DNA from: CBDCME01 sp965218865 | Lineage (GTDB): Bacteria; Pseudomonadota; Alphaproteobacteria; JAAXGF01 | Reading direction: 5' to 3' | Assembly: GCA_965218865.1 (NCBI GenBank) | Contig: CBDCME010000077.1 | Span: 19,800 to 83,799, forward strand | Length of the DNA stretch: 64,000 bases | Translations under genes and position numbers: made by a program | Notes under the pieces: generated by a model | Databases searched by the model: none | Seen by the model: the letters and a program-made list of their open reading frames with translations, nothing else | What the model was told of the DNA's origin: nothing | Part shown: positions 16,817 to 26,355 of the stretch, piece by piece | Position numbering within the stretch: the first letter of the stretch is position 1 | Layout: each line of letters opens with the position of its first letter

Positions 16817-17223
16817 TCCTCCCTGGGATATTGTGGAGCCGCTCGGTCTTCATCGACCGAAAATCGCCTCGCGTCTCATTAGGCGACAGGATAATCGCGA
16901 TTCCGGTTCATGAAAACTCCCAATATTTTGGGGCATCACACCGGTTCGCTGAAAGCTATTTCGCCGAGAAATCCGATTTTCCCGCCATCCGCCGCGGCCC
17001 CGGCCAGACCGTTTCTTATGCCGAAAAAGATTTTCAGGGGAGGTTAACCGGGATTCCCCAGATACCTCCCTTTGATTAGGGAAAATCATGGCGCACGTAT
17101 CGACGAAAGGCGAATTCGGCCCTAATCGGACACGTAATGTCGTGTTTTCGTCTCGCTGATGGGGAAGTAGAGCGGGCGCAGTCAAGCAGACAATACACCC
17201 GTCCGCAAGGACATAGCGGTTCA
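16817..17223. other. leader/upstream region of the importer operon, no gene seen
   Basis: No convincing coding frame. On the minus strand, just upstream of the binding-protein gene, two short hairpins follow each other: TCGCCT/AGGCGA at 16864-16886 and CGGTC/GACCG at 16844-16859. They might belong to a leader RNA, but I could not match them to TPP, purine or guanidine riboswitch motifs. Confidence 0.3.
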
Positions 17224-17457
17224 TTTCCCGGAATGGTCGCGGTAGGGAGGCGGGTTGCCCCGCTCCCCCCGCGCAGATCCCGGCGTGCGCTGCTAACGCA
17301 CCGGGCTCCTCCCTCGGGTTGTGGCGTCGAAGCGGTGACAGGGTAGCGGGTGTACTATCTTGATTGGCGGGAAGAAGCGGTTGACGAGGCGCTTGATCTT
17401 GTCCCAGTTGACGAGCGCACGTTGGCTGCGGCGCTTAAGTGACCGCCACCAAAGGTC
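17224..17457 (-). mobile_element. group II intron remnant: maturase C-terminus plus 3' intron end
   Basis: The minus strand reads LWWRSLKRRSQRALVNWDKI then KRLVNRFFPPIKIVHPLPCH and RFDATTRGRSPVR to a stop at 17293. This is the C-terminal end of a group II intron reverse transcriptase/maturase. It is followed by GGAGCCCGGTGCGTTAGCAG and its pairing partner CGCACGCCGGGATC, a domain V-like hairpin, and then a domain VI-like hairpin GCGGGGCAACCCGC ending near CCTACCGCGACC. The reverse transcriptase core is absent. A second copy of the same RNA end is at 63890-63975. Confidence 0.65.
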
Positions 17458-17638
17458 CCGAACACGGGAGAAGAACCCGCACACTTTGCGTCATACCGCT
17501 GGGACGTGGATGGTGCAGCGGGGTGTGCCGCTATGGGAGATTGGTGGCTTTTTAGCCCATAATCATGAGCGGACGACGGAGCTGTATGGGCATCATCATC
17601 CAGATTATTTGCGAAAGGCGCGGGAGGCGTTGGATTAG
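17455..17638 (+). pseudogene. tyrosine recombinase/phage integrase, C-terminal fragment
   Basis: Frame reads PHTLRHTAGTWMVQRGVPLW, EIGGFLAHNHERTTELYGHH and HPDYLRKAREALD to a stop. HTLRHT holds the conserved His and Arg, and Tyr in TTELYGH is the nucleophile position; the usual GH box is AHN here. Only about 60 C-terminal residues are left, fused to the group II intron remnant. Confidence 0.7.
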
Positions 17639-18332
17639 GGTTACCGTCGCTGCGTTGAGAATCTTGAATCGAAGTTGGGTATCCTGTCGATAGCCGAAAA
17701 GCTAAGGTTTCTAGGGCCAACGGAGTTTTTAGGAGGGACAGGTCCTGGGTGAATGTCCTGAGCGGCAGCGGCGCCGTCATCTGATGCGCGTCCCTCATTG
17801 CTAGTGTTCCGACTCATTTAAACGGTACCCTTTTTCACCTGATTGAGGGTGTTCCGAGCTCGATCCACTTTTTTGAGGATGTCTCGGGCGGTGGCGGTCC
17901 AGGCGAAGGGTTTGGAGTTCTCGTTGTGCTTGGTGAGATAGTCGTCGATGGCCGCCTCCAGTTCGGGGACGCTCTTGAAGACGCCCCGGCGGATGGCGTT
18001 TTGGGTGATTTCGGCGAAGAAGCGTTCGACCTGGTTCAGCCAGGAGGCCGACGTCGGCGTGAAGTGGAAATGGAAGCGGGGGTGCTTTTCCAGCCACGCC
18101 TTGACCTTGGCATGCTTGTGGGTGGCGTAGTTGTCGACGATCAAGTGGATGTCGAGCCGCTTCGGCGTCTTGCGGTCGAGCCGGCGCAGGAAACGGAGGA
18201 ACTCCTGGTGCCGGTGCCGCTTCATGCATTGGCCGATGACCGTGCCGTCGAGCACGTTGAGCGCCGCGAACAGCGTCGTCGTGCCGTTGCGCTTGTGATC
18301 GTGGGTCATGGTGCCGGCGCGGCCCTTCTTTA

Positions 18333-19897
18333 GTCGTCCGTGAAGAACCCTGATTTCAAGCTGAAGCGGCGATTGGGTTTGCGGTGGGGTGCGAGATGTC
18401 GCTGAGGAGCGCGGCCAGGATTTGGACAAACAAACGCCTCAGCCATTTGAGGACAAGGCGGTAGTTGTAGCCGGCGCCGGCGAGGATGGCGTTGATCTTG
18501 TCGCCGTCGCGGCCTTTGAGGAAGTTGCGCCCCAGCCTGCCATCGCTCTTGAGATGTCCGATCACGGCCTCGACGGCGGAGCGCCGCCTGAGCTCCTTCT
18601 TGATCGTCGGCGTGATGCCGCGTTTCTGGCCTGATCTAAAGACGCGGTGTTTGTTGGGGTAATAGTGGCCCTGGTATCCCTTGTCGACATAGATGCGCTC
18701 GGCCGATATCCCCGTCCAGCGTTCCATCTCTTCGATCACCTGCCTCAAGGTGTGGCCATCATAGGGATTGCCGTGGAAGGCCTTGACGTGGGCGACGAAC
18801 TGGCCGCCGGGGGGGCGGGAATTGGTCGCCGCCACGGAGACCTTGCAGCCGAACTCGTACGGCTTGTGCGCCTTCCCTTTGCCGATGCATTCGACCTCGG
18901 GCGCGTGGAGCGAATAGACCTTGGGCAAGGGGTCGCGCCGCTTCTGGGTCGACACCCGCTCGGCCAGCCACAAGGGGCGGCGGAAGATATCCCGTAGGCT
19001 CTCCTCCTGGGCCGTCTTGCGGCGGATGTCGCGGACGGTGCGCCCGAGATAGGTCTTGAGCTTGCGCAGGGCCTTGTTGGCCCGCTTGTGCTGTTTGGCA
19101 TGGCGGTAGCGGCCTTGCATGATCAACGCCCTCTTGCCCAGGCGGGTATAGGACTGACGCAGGGCAATGCCGTGCTCCCGTGCCAGTCGCACCAGCCGCT
19201 CGCGGGCTCGTTGCATCAGTTTGGCGTCGGTCGGAAAGGCAATCGCCTTCTCTTGTACGGTGGTGTCCACCGTCACCCGCTCGAGGTCCTTCTCCCGCAG
19301 CGCCCCCACCCGGTGGGCCACGGCCAGGCTCTCCTGGAATACCTTCTCCAAACCTTCCGGCCCGATCCGGTCCCGCCACCGGGTCATCGACGAGCGCTCC
19401 ATGGGCAGCTCATGCTGAAAGTACTCTTCGCCGCAGAAGCACTGGAAGTATGGGTCGTAGACCCAGCGCTCGCAGACCTCCTCATCCGAGAGATCGAACA
19501 TATGCTTGAGGATGTGCAGCCCAATCATCAACCGCGTCGGGACCCCCGGCCGACCCTCCTCCGAATACAAGGCTTCATAGGTCTCGTCGAAGAAAGTCCA
19601 CGCGATCCGGCCCCCAACACCACCAACTCGTGGCGCAGGTTGATGATGTTTTCGAACCGCGAGCGGAACAGGTCCTCTATTCCCGATGACACCTTGCGCG
19701 ATGGCTTCATCACAGTTCTCCAATCCCAATCGACGGGAGCAGAGAATCACGTTCCGCAACGGAGGGGAATCCCCAAAATCAATTATTTCAAATCACAAGC
19801 TTTTCAGGCCCAAAACCCGTTTTCTTGCAAATCCGATTACTTCGCCAAACCGAAAGAACTACCAACATCAGCCGCTTACGCGTTCTTCACGGGCGAC
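18333..19897 (-). mobile_element. IS5-like element, copy 2 (nested in IS630-B)
   Basis: 1565 bp, one base shorter than copy 1. TTTA occurs at 18329-18332 and again at 19900-19903, separated from the element on the right by TA, giving a 4-bp target duplication. Confidence 0.9.
18356..19713 (-). pseudogene. IS5-like transposase, frameshifted copy
   Basis: Same protein as at 3513, but the G run near 19612 has five instead of six bases, so MKPSRKVSSGIEDLFRSRFE and the following part are out of frame with the rest from RIAWTFFDETYEALY on. A longer frame opening upstream (to 19759) happens to read through with an unrelated N terminus. The three catalytic residues are intact. Probably inactive unless the lost base is a sequencing error. 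Confidence 0.8.
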
Positions 19898-20531
19898 TAT
19901 TTATCGGCAGGCCGGGCTGGGTGCGGTCGAGAGCCTGAACCTGGCTCTTCTCGTCGACCGAAAGAACCAGCGCCTTGTCCGGCGGGTTCAGGTAAAGCCC
20001 GATAACGTCCTCCACCTTCTCGGCGAACCTCGGGTCGTTCGAGACCTTGAAGATGGAAATCAGATGCGGCTTCAATCCATACTCGGCCCAGATCCTCTGC
20101 ACACTGGCTGATTCCGACGGCCTTGGCCATCGTGCGAACACTCCACTGGGTCGCGTTCGGCGGTGCCTCCCGCATCGTCTTCGTCAACACCAGCGATTTC
20201 ACCGCGGCGCCCAAGGGGGGCTTGCCGGACCCCCGGTCCCGATCCCGCAACAGTCCGTCGACCCCTTCCTCGAGGAAGCGTTCCTGCCAGCGCCACACCG
20301 TCGGCTTGCTCTTGCCTACTTGACGCATGATCGCCATCGTCCCGAGACGATCCCCGGACAGAAGCACGATCCGCGCACGCCAGACATGCTTCTGGGGGGT
20401 ATTCCGGCCCGAAACCAGCCGCTCCAGTCGGCTCCGGTCGCCAGGAGATACCCAAATACAAGCGGTTGTTCCCATGCAGGCATAATCGCATAGTTCCAGT
20501 CCCTTGGGGATCTTTTAAATGTGACGAAACA

Positions 20532-20861
20532 CTAGTAGCGCGGCATATCCGGCTCCACGAGCCTGGCCCAGGCATCAATACCGCCGGCCAGGTTCCAGAC
20601 ATTGTCAAAGCCGCTGTTTCGCAGAAATTCCGTCACCATGGTACTGCGGACCCCGTGATGGCAGATAACGATGAGCGGATGCTCGCGGGGCAGCGCATCA
20701 AGTTGTTGAGGAACCTGCTGCATGGGGATCGAGACGCTGTCGTCGATGGCGCAGATTGCCAACTCGACCGACTCGCGGATATCGAGCACTGTGTGGGCAT
20801 CTCCGGCGGCACGCAACTGCGCCAGCGCATGAACATCGATTTCGTAACCGCTGTTCTGCAT
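20532..20861 (-). CDS. rhodanese-like domain protein
   Basis: 109 residues. AGDAHTVLDIRESVELAICA is the first conserved rhodanese block, PLIVICHHGVRSTMVTEFLR holds the active-site loop with Cys (CHHGVRS), and NVWNLAGGIDAWARLVEPDM the C-terminal block. Single-domain sulfurtransferase, cytoplasmic. It follows the Grx4 gene by 14 bp on the same strand; such pairs are common in alphaproteobacteria. The TAG stop is formed where IS630-B inserted, so the original last residues may have differed. Confidence 0.88.
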   Translation of the reverse strand: MQNSGYEIDVHALAQLRAAGDAHTVLDIRESVELAICAIDDSVSIPMQQVPQQLDALPREHPLIVICHHGVRSTMVTEFLRNSGFDNVWNLAGGIDAWARLVEPDMPRY

Positions 20862-20875
20862 GTGATCCTCGCCGG

Positions 20876-21226
20876 CTATGTGCCCGCCTCAGCGCCCCTC
20901 GGGCGGGCTTCGGCCAGCATGTCCTGAAGCTCGCCGGCCTCGTACATTTCCCGGACGATGTCGCACCCGCCAACGAGCTCGCCATTGACGTAAAGCTGCG
21001 GGATGGTCGGCCAGTTGGAGTAGGCCTTGATCCCCTCGCGCAGCCGATCGTCGTCCAGGACGTTGACGTCTTTGAACTCCGTGCCGAGTTGCTGGAGGAC
21101 GCCGACGACCGCTGCTGAGAATCCGCACTGCGGAAACTGCCGGGTGCCTTTCATGAAGAGCACGACCGGGTTCGTCCGGACTGATTCGTCAATCCACACC
21201 TGTGTCTCATTCGTCATGGTCTTCAC
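20876..21226 (-). CDS. grxD: monothiol glutaredoxin, Grx4 family
   Basis: 116 residues. VVLFMKGTRQFPQCGFSAAV contains the CGFS active site that coordinates a glutathione-bound [2Fe-2S] cluster; NWPTIPQLYVNGELVGGCDI is the cis-Pro and glutathione-binding stretch. Length is normal for Grx4/GrxD (about 105-115). Role: Fe-S cluster carrier and iron homeostasis, usually with BolA. MTNETQVWIDES may be the true start (ATG 12 bp downstream). Co-transcribed with the rhodanese gene. Confidence 0.92.
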   Translation of the reverse strand: MKTMTNETQVWIDESVRTNPVVLFMKGTRQFPQCGFSAAVVGVLQQLGTEFKDVNVLDDDRLREGIKAYSNWPTIPQLYVNGELVGGCDIVREMYEAGELQDMLAEARPRGAEAGT

Positions 21227-21339
21227 TCCTTCTGCCTAGACCAGGTATAAAGGCTGTCGATAATCTCGCGCATGAACCCGACCCTCTCACTGAAGCTCTT
21301 TTCAGTGTCTGTAATGGTTTGACCGAGGCAGCCGGACGT

Positions 21340-21600
21340 TTATTCGCCGATTTCCCTCATGATTTCGTCGAGGAATTGAAGCGACCCACCCATTTTGCCC
21401 ATGTCGCTCTGACTATGCCCATCCTCGTGCATTGACTGGCCCTGATTTAGCTGTTCCCTGAGTTCCTTCTTGCGCTCCTCCGAGACATTCGACTGCTCAA
21501 GCTGCTCGAAGGCCTGGGGAAATTCAGTGGTCCCTCGGCAGGCAAGCGCCGGGCCAGCGATCACGACGATGAAGGCACCGGCAAGAATCAGTGTCCTCAT
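21340..21600 (-). CDS. small secreted protein, function unknown
   Basis: 86 residues. MRTLILAGAFIVVIAGPALA is a signal peptide, and GGGAGGATGT stands before ATG. The mature part is short, acidic and rich in Gln, Glu and Met (EQLEQSNVSEERKKELREQL, MHEDGHSQSDMGKMGG), likely helical, with one Cys. I do not recognise a family. His and Met in the tail might bind metal, but this is only an impression. Confidence 0.6.
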   Translation of the reverse strand: MRTLILAGAFIVVIAGPALACRGTTEFPQAFEQLEQSNVSEERKKELREQLNQGQSMHEDGHSQSDMGKMGGSLQFLDEIMREIGE

Positions 21601-21741
21601 TTTACATCCTCCCTTTCAGCGATCACAGCATATTAGCCGGAAACAGGGAGTAGGTGATCATCATCTGTAGGGATGCACCCACCGCACCATCTCTACCACA
21701 GACAGCGCCTCCAGGGCGGTCATGTCTGCTTGACCCACAGG

Positions 21742-23197
21742 GGCAATGTCCCGGCTGATGTTGAAAAAGTGAGGTAGGCGTCATTCGCCCGTTAGGCTCT
21801 GGGTGTTGAATCCATCAAGGAGAACGACGCCATGACCAAGACTACACGGAACAGTCGCCTTTCGAAACTGTTGGAGATCCCGCTTCCGCTGTTGCCGCCG
21901 GCCTTGCCGGAGGCTTTTGATGATCTGCGCATGAGCGTGGATCGCTTTTGCCTGTTGGCCGGGGTGGAGACCCTGGGCGAGATGCTGGACGAGGATAGCG
22001 AGGTGCTCTGCGGAGCGCGCCACGCCCGCACGGCCGAGCGGCAGGGCCATCGCTGGGGGACAACCCAGAGCGAGATTGCCTATCACGGGGGCAAGGTGAA
22101 GCTGACGCGCCCGCGGGTGCGCGATCTTGCGGGCAAGGAGATGAGCTTGCCGAGCTGGGAGTTGCTCTCGGACCCGGCGCTTTTGCAGTCCTGGGCGATG
22201 AACATCATGCTGCTTACGGTTTCGACCCGCAAGTACGCGCGCGCCGTGCGCCTGCCCGGCGAGGCCAGCGGCGACTTGCCAGCACGCGCGGGCGATGCGA
22301 CCTCGAAGTCCGCGGTCTCGCGGCGCTTCGTGGCCATGACGCGCAAGAAGCTGAAGGCCTTCCTGGCCAGCGACCTTTCGGATCTCGATCTCCTGGTCAT
22401 CCAGATCGACGGGCTGCACGTCGGCGATCACGTGTTGCTGGCAGCTATTGGCATCGACGGCGCGGGCGAGAAGCATGTTCTAGGCCTGGCCGAAGGTGCC
22501 ACGGAGAATGCCGCCACGGTGCAGGCGCTGCTCGACAACCTGACCGCCCGCGGCCTCGACCCGGAAGTGCCCCGGCTCTTCATCGTCGACGGCGCCAAGG
22601 CGCTCTCCAAGGCGATCAAGCGGACCTTCGGGCCGGTGGCCGCCCTCCAGCGCTGCCAGGTCCACAAGGGCCGCAACATCATCGAGCGCCTCGACGAAAG
22701 CCTTCATGCCGGCGTCAAGAAGGCGCTCAGGCAAGCCTGGGACCAAGACGATGCCGAGAAAGCCGAACGCCTCATGAAGAACCTGGCGCGCCGCCTGGAG
22801 ACCGAGGCCCCCGGCGTTTCGGCTTCCATCCTGGAGGGCCTGGATGAGATCCTCACCGTGATCCGCTTGGGCCTGCCGCCCAAGCTCAGGCGCTCCTTGG
22901 CCTGCACCAACGCCATCGAGAATGCCTTGGGAACGGTCAGGATGGTGCAGCACAATGTCAAGCGCTGGCGCAACGCCGAGATGGCCTTGCGCTGGACCAC
23001 CGCCGGCCTCCTAGAAGCCCAAAAGACCTCCGTCGCCTCAAGGCCTACCGGCAACTCCCCATCCTCAGAGCTGCCCTCGAGGATCACGTGAAAAAGGCAA
23101 AAGCGAAAAGCGCCATTGAAACCATCAAAGAGGCCGCCTGGCCTCGAAGCCCAACCATGCCTGCCTCGCCTTTTTCAACAGAGCATGGGACATCGCC
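21742..23197 (+). mobile_element. IS256-family element, copy 1
   Basis: 1456 bp with ends GGCAATGTCCCGGCTGATGT and, inverted, GGCGATGTCCCATGCTCTGT, each followed by TGAAAAAG. The 8-9 bp on either side (CCCACAGG and CGGAACCG) do not match, so no target duplication is visible. It truncates the porin gene on its right. Confidence 0.88.
21832..23091 (+). CDS. IS256-family transposase (mutator type)
   Basis: 419 residues. Catalytic residues lie in LLVIQIDGLHVGDH (Asp), RLFIVDGAKALSKAI (Asp) and TNAIENALGTVRMVQH (Glu); RCQVHKGRNIIERL holds the conserved Cys/His block of the family. At the C terminus the frame leaves the ancestral one: in the +1 frame RRLKAYRQLPILRAALEDHV continues the normal IS256 tail, while this frame ends RPTGNSPSSELPSRIT. 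The same shift (ACCTCCGTCGCC) is present in all four copies. Confidence 0.88.
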   Translation: MTKTTRNSRLSKLLEIPLPLLPPALPEAFDDLRMSVDRFCLLAGVETLGEMLDEDSEVLCGARHARTAERQGHRWGTTQSEIAYHGGKVKLTRPRVRDLAGKEMSLPSWELLSDPALLQSWAMNIMLLTVSTRKYARAVRLPGEASGDLPARAGDATSKSAVSRRFVAMTRKKLKAFLASDLSDLDLLVIQIDGLHVGDHVLLAAIGIDGAGEKHVLGLAEGATENAATVQALLDNLTARGLDPEVPRLFIVDGAKALSKAIKRTFGPVAALQRCQVHKGRNIIERLDESLHAGVKKALRQAWDQDDAEKAERLMKNLARRLETEAPGVSASILEGLDEILTVIRLGLPPKLRRSLACTNAIENALGTVRMVQHNVKRWRNAEMALRWTTAGLLEAQKTSVASRPTGNSPSSELPSRIT

Positions 23198-23610
23198 CGG
23201 AACCGTCCGCCCTTTATGGTCGTAAATGGTATGCCCACGTAGGCGAGGTAACCTTGATTGAGCTCGGTTGTATCCGGATCCGCGACGGTGGGGAGGTCGG
23301 CTCGGCGATTGACCGTATCATTGAAGTGATCCTTTCCAATATGGGCGACGTTTTCTCCTTCGAGAAGGACGTGAAAGTCAAAATAGGTGCCGGTCTCTGC
23401 ACCGAGGCGGGTTCTCAGGGTTGACGCCAGCGCCTCGTCGGATTTTCCATCTTCGTCGACACGCTCGAAACGGTAACGCATGTCGAGTATGGGACGCGTT
23501 TCACGAATCGCGTCCATAAATGACTGGGCGTGGCAATTTGGAATCAAGTAAAGTTCGGCGCAAACGACCACAAAACCCAAAACTTTCAAACTCATTGCTT
23601 TTTTGGACAT
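23198..23610 (-). pseudogene. outer-membrane porin (alginate-export-like), N-terminal fragment
   Basis: MSKKAMSLKVLGFVVVCAEL starts a signal peptide ending near NCHAQ. The mature part reads MDAIRETRPILDMRYRFERV, LRTRLGAETGTYFDFHVLLE and LNQGYLAYVGIPFTTIKGGR, typical of the first strands of alginate-export-like porins (R.R.E, TLRTRLG, QAYL.Y.G). The gene is cut by IS256 copy 1 after about 138 residues; most of the barrel is missing, so no functional porin is expected. Confidence 0.65.
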
Positions 23611-23792
23611 CACTTGGGTGCTTTTACGGCACATTAGTCTACAGACGTCGTCACATCGTTCCACAACCCTATCTCGCCGAATGGGCCGTGCCCATGAGCT
23701 CAAAAATTCGGAGCGGTTGACTCCCACCGATCAAATTGACGATTTCGACTTCTCTGGTGGAAAAATGTTAGGTGCTTTGCATGTTTGTTTTT

Positions 23793-24822
23793 GGCTCAGT
23801 TCGTGAACCGTATGCATGGCTTCGCCATGGCTGCGGCCAAGCATGCTCTCGGGGTCGGTCGGTCGGCGAGTTCGATGAGATGGAACCAGCGCAGGTAACT
23901 GTCGAGATACTTGGTGGCGATGCCGCGGTAGCGTCGCAGGAAGCCCTTGAGTTGGCTATGACGGCTGTTGACCGTCTGGATGTGCAGGGCGCCGCGTACC
24001 CGTTCTCCGGCGGAGAGATTGACCGTCTCGTGGCGGATGGCGAGCGCCGCTGCGGCGGGCGGGTAACAGCGGCTGGCGTCGGAGACGAGCAAGGCATCCG
24101 GGGCAATGACCGGTTCCAGCGCCTCCTTCAGGCTATCGGCATTGACGGTGGGCAGCGTCCTGCTGAGCGTTGCGCCGCCACGGTCGGCGGCGACCAGAAC
24201 CGGCACTTGCTCACGAGAGATCCCGCGCTTGCCGGCTTTTCCGCCGCGCCGGCGTGGCTTGCGGTCCAGTTTCCGGTCTCCCTTCCGGCTTTCGAGCACG
24301 AAGGTCTCGTCGGCCTCGACGATCCCGCCGAGCCGGTCCGGGGCTTGCCGGACCGCCTCAAGGAAGCGGTGGCGCCAGCGAAACGCCGTGCTCGGCGCAA
24401 TGCCGCACCGCCGCGCCGAGGCGCGCACCGTTTCCCCTTGCGCCAGGGCCTTGCCGAAGGACAGCCAGCGCTCCTTGCGGTGCAGGCCCGAAAGCGGCGT
24501 ACCGGTCAGCGCGCCGAATGTCTTCCCGCAAGCCTTGCACCGGTAGCGGCGCAGACCGCGCGCCTTGCCGCGCGAGACCGCCCCGCCGCTGCCGCAATGC
24601 GGGCAGCGCCGCGCTTCGTCCACGCCGAGTTCGATCGCCGCCAGCGAGGCCGCGCCCTCCGGCCGTCCCGACAGGGCCGCCATCACCTCCTCGCGCTGGG
24701 CCGGCGTCAGCCCGTCCACATGCGAAAGCCAGTCTCGAAACCGCTCGTGATCCATCTCCTCGCTCCCCTAAACAAACCGGGAACATTCTACCACAATGCA
24801 TACCAAATGCGAACTGAGCCTT
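23793..24822 (-). mobile_element. IS1595-family element
   Basis: 1030 bp with perfect 11-bp inverted ends GGCTCAGTTCG, flanked by an 8-bp duplication TTGTTTTT at 23785-23792 and 24823-24830. It lies in the cyclase gene. Confidence 0.9.
23796..24755 (-). CDS. IS1595-family transposase (ISXO2-like)
   Basis: 319 residues. An N-terminal zinc ribbon (RRCPHCGSGGAVSRGKARGL, RYRCKACGKTFGALTGTPL) is followed by an HTH region (CGIAPSTAFRWRHRFLEAVR) and the ISXO2-like catalytic domain: GGIVEADETFVLES (Asp), DALLVSDASRCYP (Asp) and TVNSRHSQLKGFLRRYRGIA. Length and architecture are normal, and its clean 8-bp duplication suggests recent activity. Confidence 0.88.
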   Translation of the reverse strand: MDHERFRDWLSHVDGLTPAQREEVMAALSGRPEGAASLAAIELGVDEARRCPHCGSGGAVSRGKARGLRRYRCKACGKTFGALTGTPLSGLHRKERWLSFGKALAQGETVRASARRCGIAPSTAFRWRHRFLEAVRQAPDRLGGIVEADETFVLESRKGDRKLDRKPRRRGGKAGKRGISREQVPVLVAADRGGATLSRTLPTVNADSLKEALEPVIAPDALLVSDASRCYPPAAAALAIRHETVNLSAGERVRGALHIQTVNSRHSQLKGFLRRYRGIATKYLDSYLRWFHLIELADRPTPRACLAAAMAKPCIRFTN

Positions 24823-24907
24823 GTTTTTTCATCGATTAAAATAGTCGTTCCGTATTTTTTATTCAGACGTCCGAGTTGCAGCGCAATATCGATCTCCTCA
24901 CCCATAG

Positions 24908-26355
24908 CAGCCCGTTGAACAAGTCGCTTTTTTCTGGACCTCAAGCCGAACATAGAATTGTTGCGACAAAGGCGGCTTGACCGTTCTTTGTGGGGAGGCG
25001 GGCGATGACGAGGGTACCCTGGGGCGTCATCACCAGAAAAATCCAGCCAAATGCCCCGGCCACCGCTTGTTTCGGGGTGCCGGCGCCGATCAGTTGGCGC
25101 ATCAGCAAGGAGAGGTTGTGGCCGGCGACGTGGAGCAGGTAGCGCTTGTGCACGTTCTCGCGTCCTCGCAGCCAGGTTCGGCGCATACCGCCGCGATCGA
25201 GACAGTGGGCGAAGGAACGCTCGACGATCTCGGCGCGTAAGCTGAAGGCTTCCTTGGCCACTCCCGACTTGAGACGGGTTCGGTTGTTGGTCACCGCCCT
25301 CCGGGCTGCCTCGTCGCCGCGCCAGCGCGAAAAGCCCTTCTGCTCCGGCTCCGAGATCCGCGTTTTCCAAGGGCTGTCGTCGAGAGCCTTCAAAACCTCG
25401 CGAGAGTGATAGCCCTTGTCGGCGACGCATTCGGCCGGCTGTTTTCGCGTCGGCTCCGCATCCACTTTTTCAAGGTTCTCCCGGGCCGCCCCGAGGGTCT
25501 TTTCGATGGTCGTGGTGTCGCCCTCGTCGGCCGGGTGAAGCGCCGCCGCCACCACCGCGCCGGTGTCGAGATCCACGGCGTGCTCGGGCTTGTAAGCCAA
25601 GTGTGTCGTGCCGTCCTTCATCTTGGCTATGCGCGCCTCGAGGTCCGCCTTCGAGACCCAGTCTTCGTTCGATAGCTTCTTGCCCTTGCGCCCGCGGTCG
25701 AGACGTGTCAGGTCCGCCGCCGTCGGCGTCTCGATCCCGCTCGCCGCCGCCAGCTGCCCCAGCATCTCCCGGTAACCCGCGCCGGTGTCGCGGCGGACAA
25801 TGTTCCTCAGCGCCGCGTTGGCCTCCATCGTCGACGCATCCACCCCAATCCGATCGCCTTTCACCAAGCCCGACTTGGCGATCTCCGACAGCCCCCAGTC
25901 GAACACCGCTTGATGCACCTCAAGCGGCAGCCGCTTGCGGGTCCGCGACAGCCAGGAATGATCCGGCACCCGGTCGCGCTTTCCAAGCCGCAGGAACTCG
26001 CGCAGCGACAGCGAATCAGAACAGCGCCACTCCAGACCACGCTCGGAGCCAATGCCCTCGAAATACCCCACCAGGTGCATGCGGAAGTAGCGGCCAGGCG
26101 GAACCGACTTCGCCCCCATCGTCTTCGCGTAATAAGGCTTGCATGCCCCTTCCGCGAAAGCGTCGAAACCAGCCTCGATCAAAATCTCCTGAAGCCGGTC
26201 GTAAAATACGTGCCCCGGCGAGCGCGGCATCTCCGACCACGTCACCATCAGATCACCCTGCCGCGCTTCCTGACGACCCATCGACATCGCTTGAATCCCC
26301 TCTACATTCCGTTCATCACAACGAATCACTTCCCACCGACTTCGTCAACAGGCTG
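24908..26355 (-). mobile_element. IS1182-like element
   Basis: 1448 bp with inverted ends CAGCCYGTTGAMRAAGTCG and a 4-bp duplication ATAG at 24904-24907 and 26356-26359. Removing it joins the cyclase frame as EYTP-MGEEIDIAL. Confidence 0.88.
24941..26287 (-). CDS. IS1182-like transposase
   Basis: About 448 residues from MSMGRQEARQG. An N-terminal DUF772-like part (RYFRMHLVGYFEGIGSERGL, SLREFLRLGKRDRVPDHSWL) precedes the DDE domain: GDRIGVDASTMEANAALR (Asp), PAECVADKGYHSREVLKAL (Asp) and RAEIVERSFAHCLDRGGMRR (Glu). The family is in the IS4/IS5/IS1182 superfamily; IS1182 is my best guess from size and the short palindromic-type duplication. Confidence 0.8.
   Translation of the reverse strand: MSMGRQEARQGDLMVTWSEMPRSPGHVFYDRLQEILIEAGFDAFAEGACKPYYAKTMGAKSVPPGRYFRMHLVGYFEGIGSERGLEWRCSDSLSLREFLRLGKRDRVPDHSWLSRTRKRLPLEVHQAVFDWGLSEIAKSGLVKGDRIGVDASTMEANAALRNIVRRDTGAGYREMLGQLAAASGIETPTAADLTRLDRGRKGKKLSNEDWVSKADLEARIAKMKDGTTHLAYKPEHAVDLDTGAVVAAALHPADEGDTTTIEKTLGAARENLEKVDAEPTRKQPAECVADKGYHSREVLKALDDSPWKTRISEPEQKGFSRWRGDEAARRAVTNNRTRLKSGVAKEAFSLRAEIVERSFAHCLDRGGMRRTWLRGRENVHKRYLLHVAGHNLSLLMRQLIGAGTPKQAVAGAFGWIFLVMTPQGTLVIARLPTKNGQAAFVATILCSA

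Larger units (their letters stand above)
17818..20475 (-). pseudogene. IS630-B transposase, split by IS5 and frameshifted
   Basis: The N-terminal half (20475 down to 19904) starts MGTTACIWVSPGDRSRLERL and contains the HTH MRQVGKSKPTVWRWQERFLE; the frame shifts near 20105 and resumes as SVQRIWAEYGLKPHLISIFK to VLSVDEKSQVQALDRT (first Asp). After the IS5 the C-terminal half (18328 down to 17818) gives GTMTHDHKRNGTTTLFAALN, HLIVDNYATHKHAK (second Asp) and SASWLNQVERFFAEI (Glu). Removing the IS5 plus the 4-bp duplication restores the frame at LPI-KKGR, but the shift near 20105 remains. Confidence 0.8.
17802..20534 (-). mobile_element. IS630-family element type B, interrupted by IS5 copy 2
   Basis: The imperfect terminal repeats of about 30 bp begin TAGTGTTCCGACTCATTTAA at the left and, on the opposite strand at the right, TAGTGTTTCGTCACATTTAA. 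Without the nested IS5 the element would be about 1162 bp, normal for IS630. It inserted at TA in the stop-codon region of the rhodanese gene. It is unrelated at sequence level to the three type-A copies. Confidence 0.8.

Noticed and set aside
16817..17223. TPP, purine or guanidine riboswitch in front of the NitT-type importer operon
   Set aside because: Two small hairpins exist, but I found no conserved CTGAGA/ACCCTTTGAACCTGA-like core, purine junction or ACGR loops.
18356..19759. 467-residue IS5 transposase variant as a genuine longer protein
   Set aside because: Its first 50 residues come from a wrong frame joined by a one-base deletion in the G-run; the other copies show the normal N terminus.
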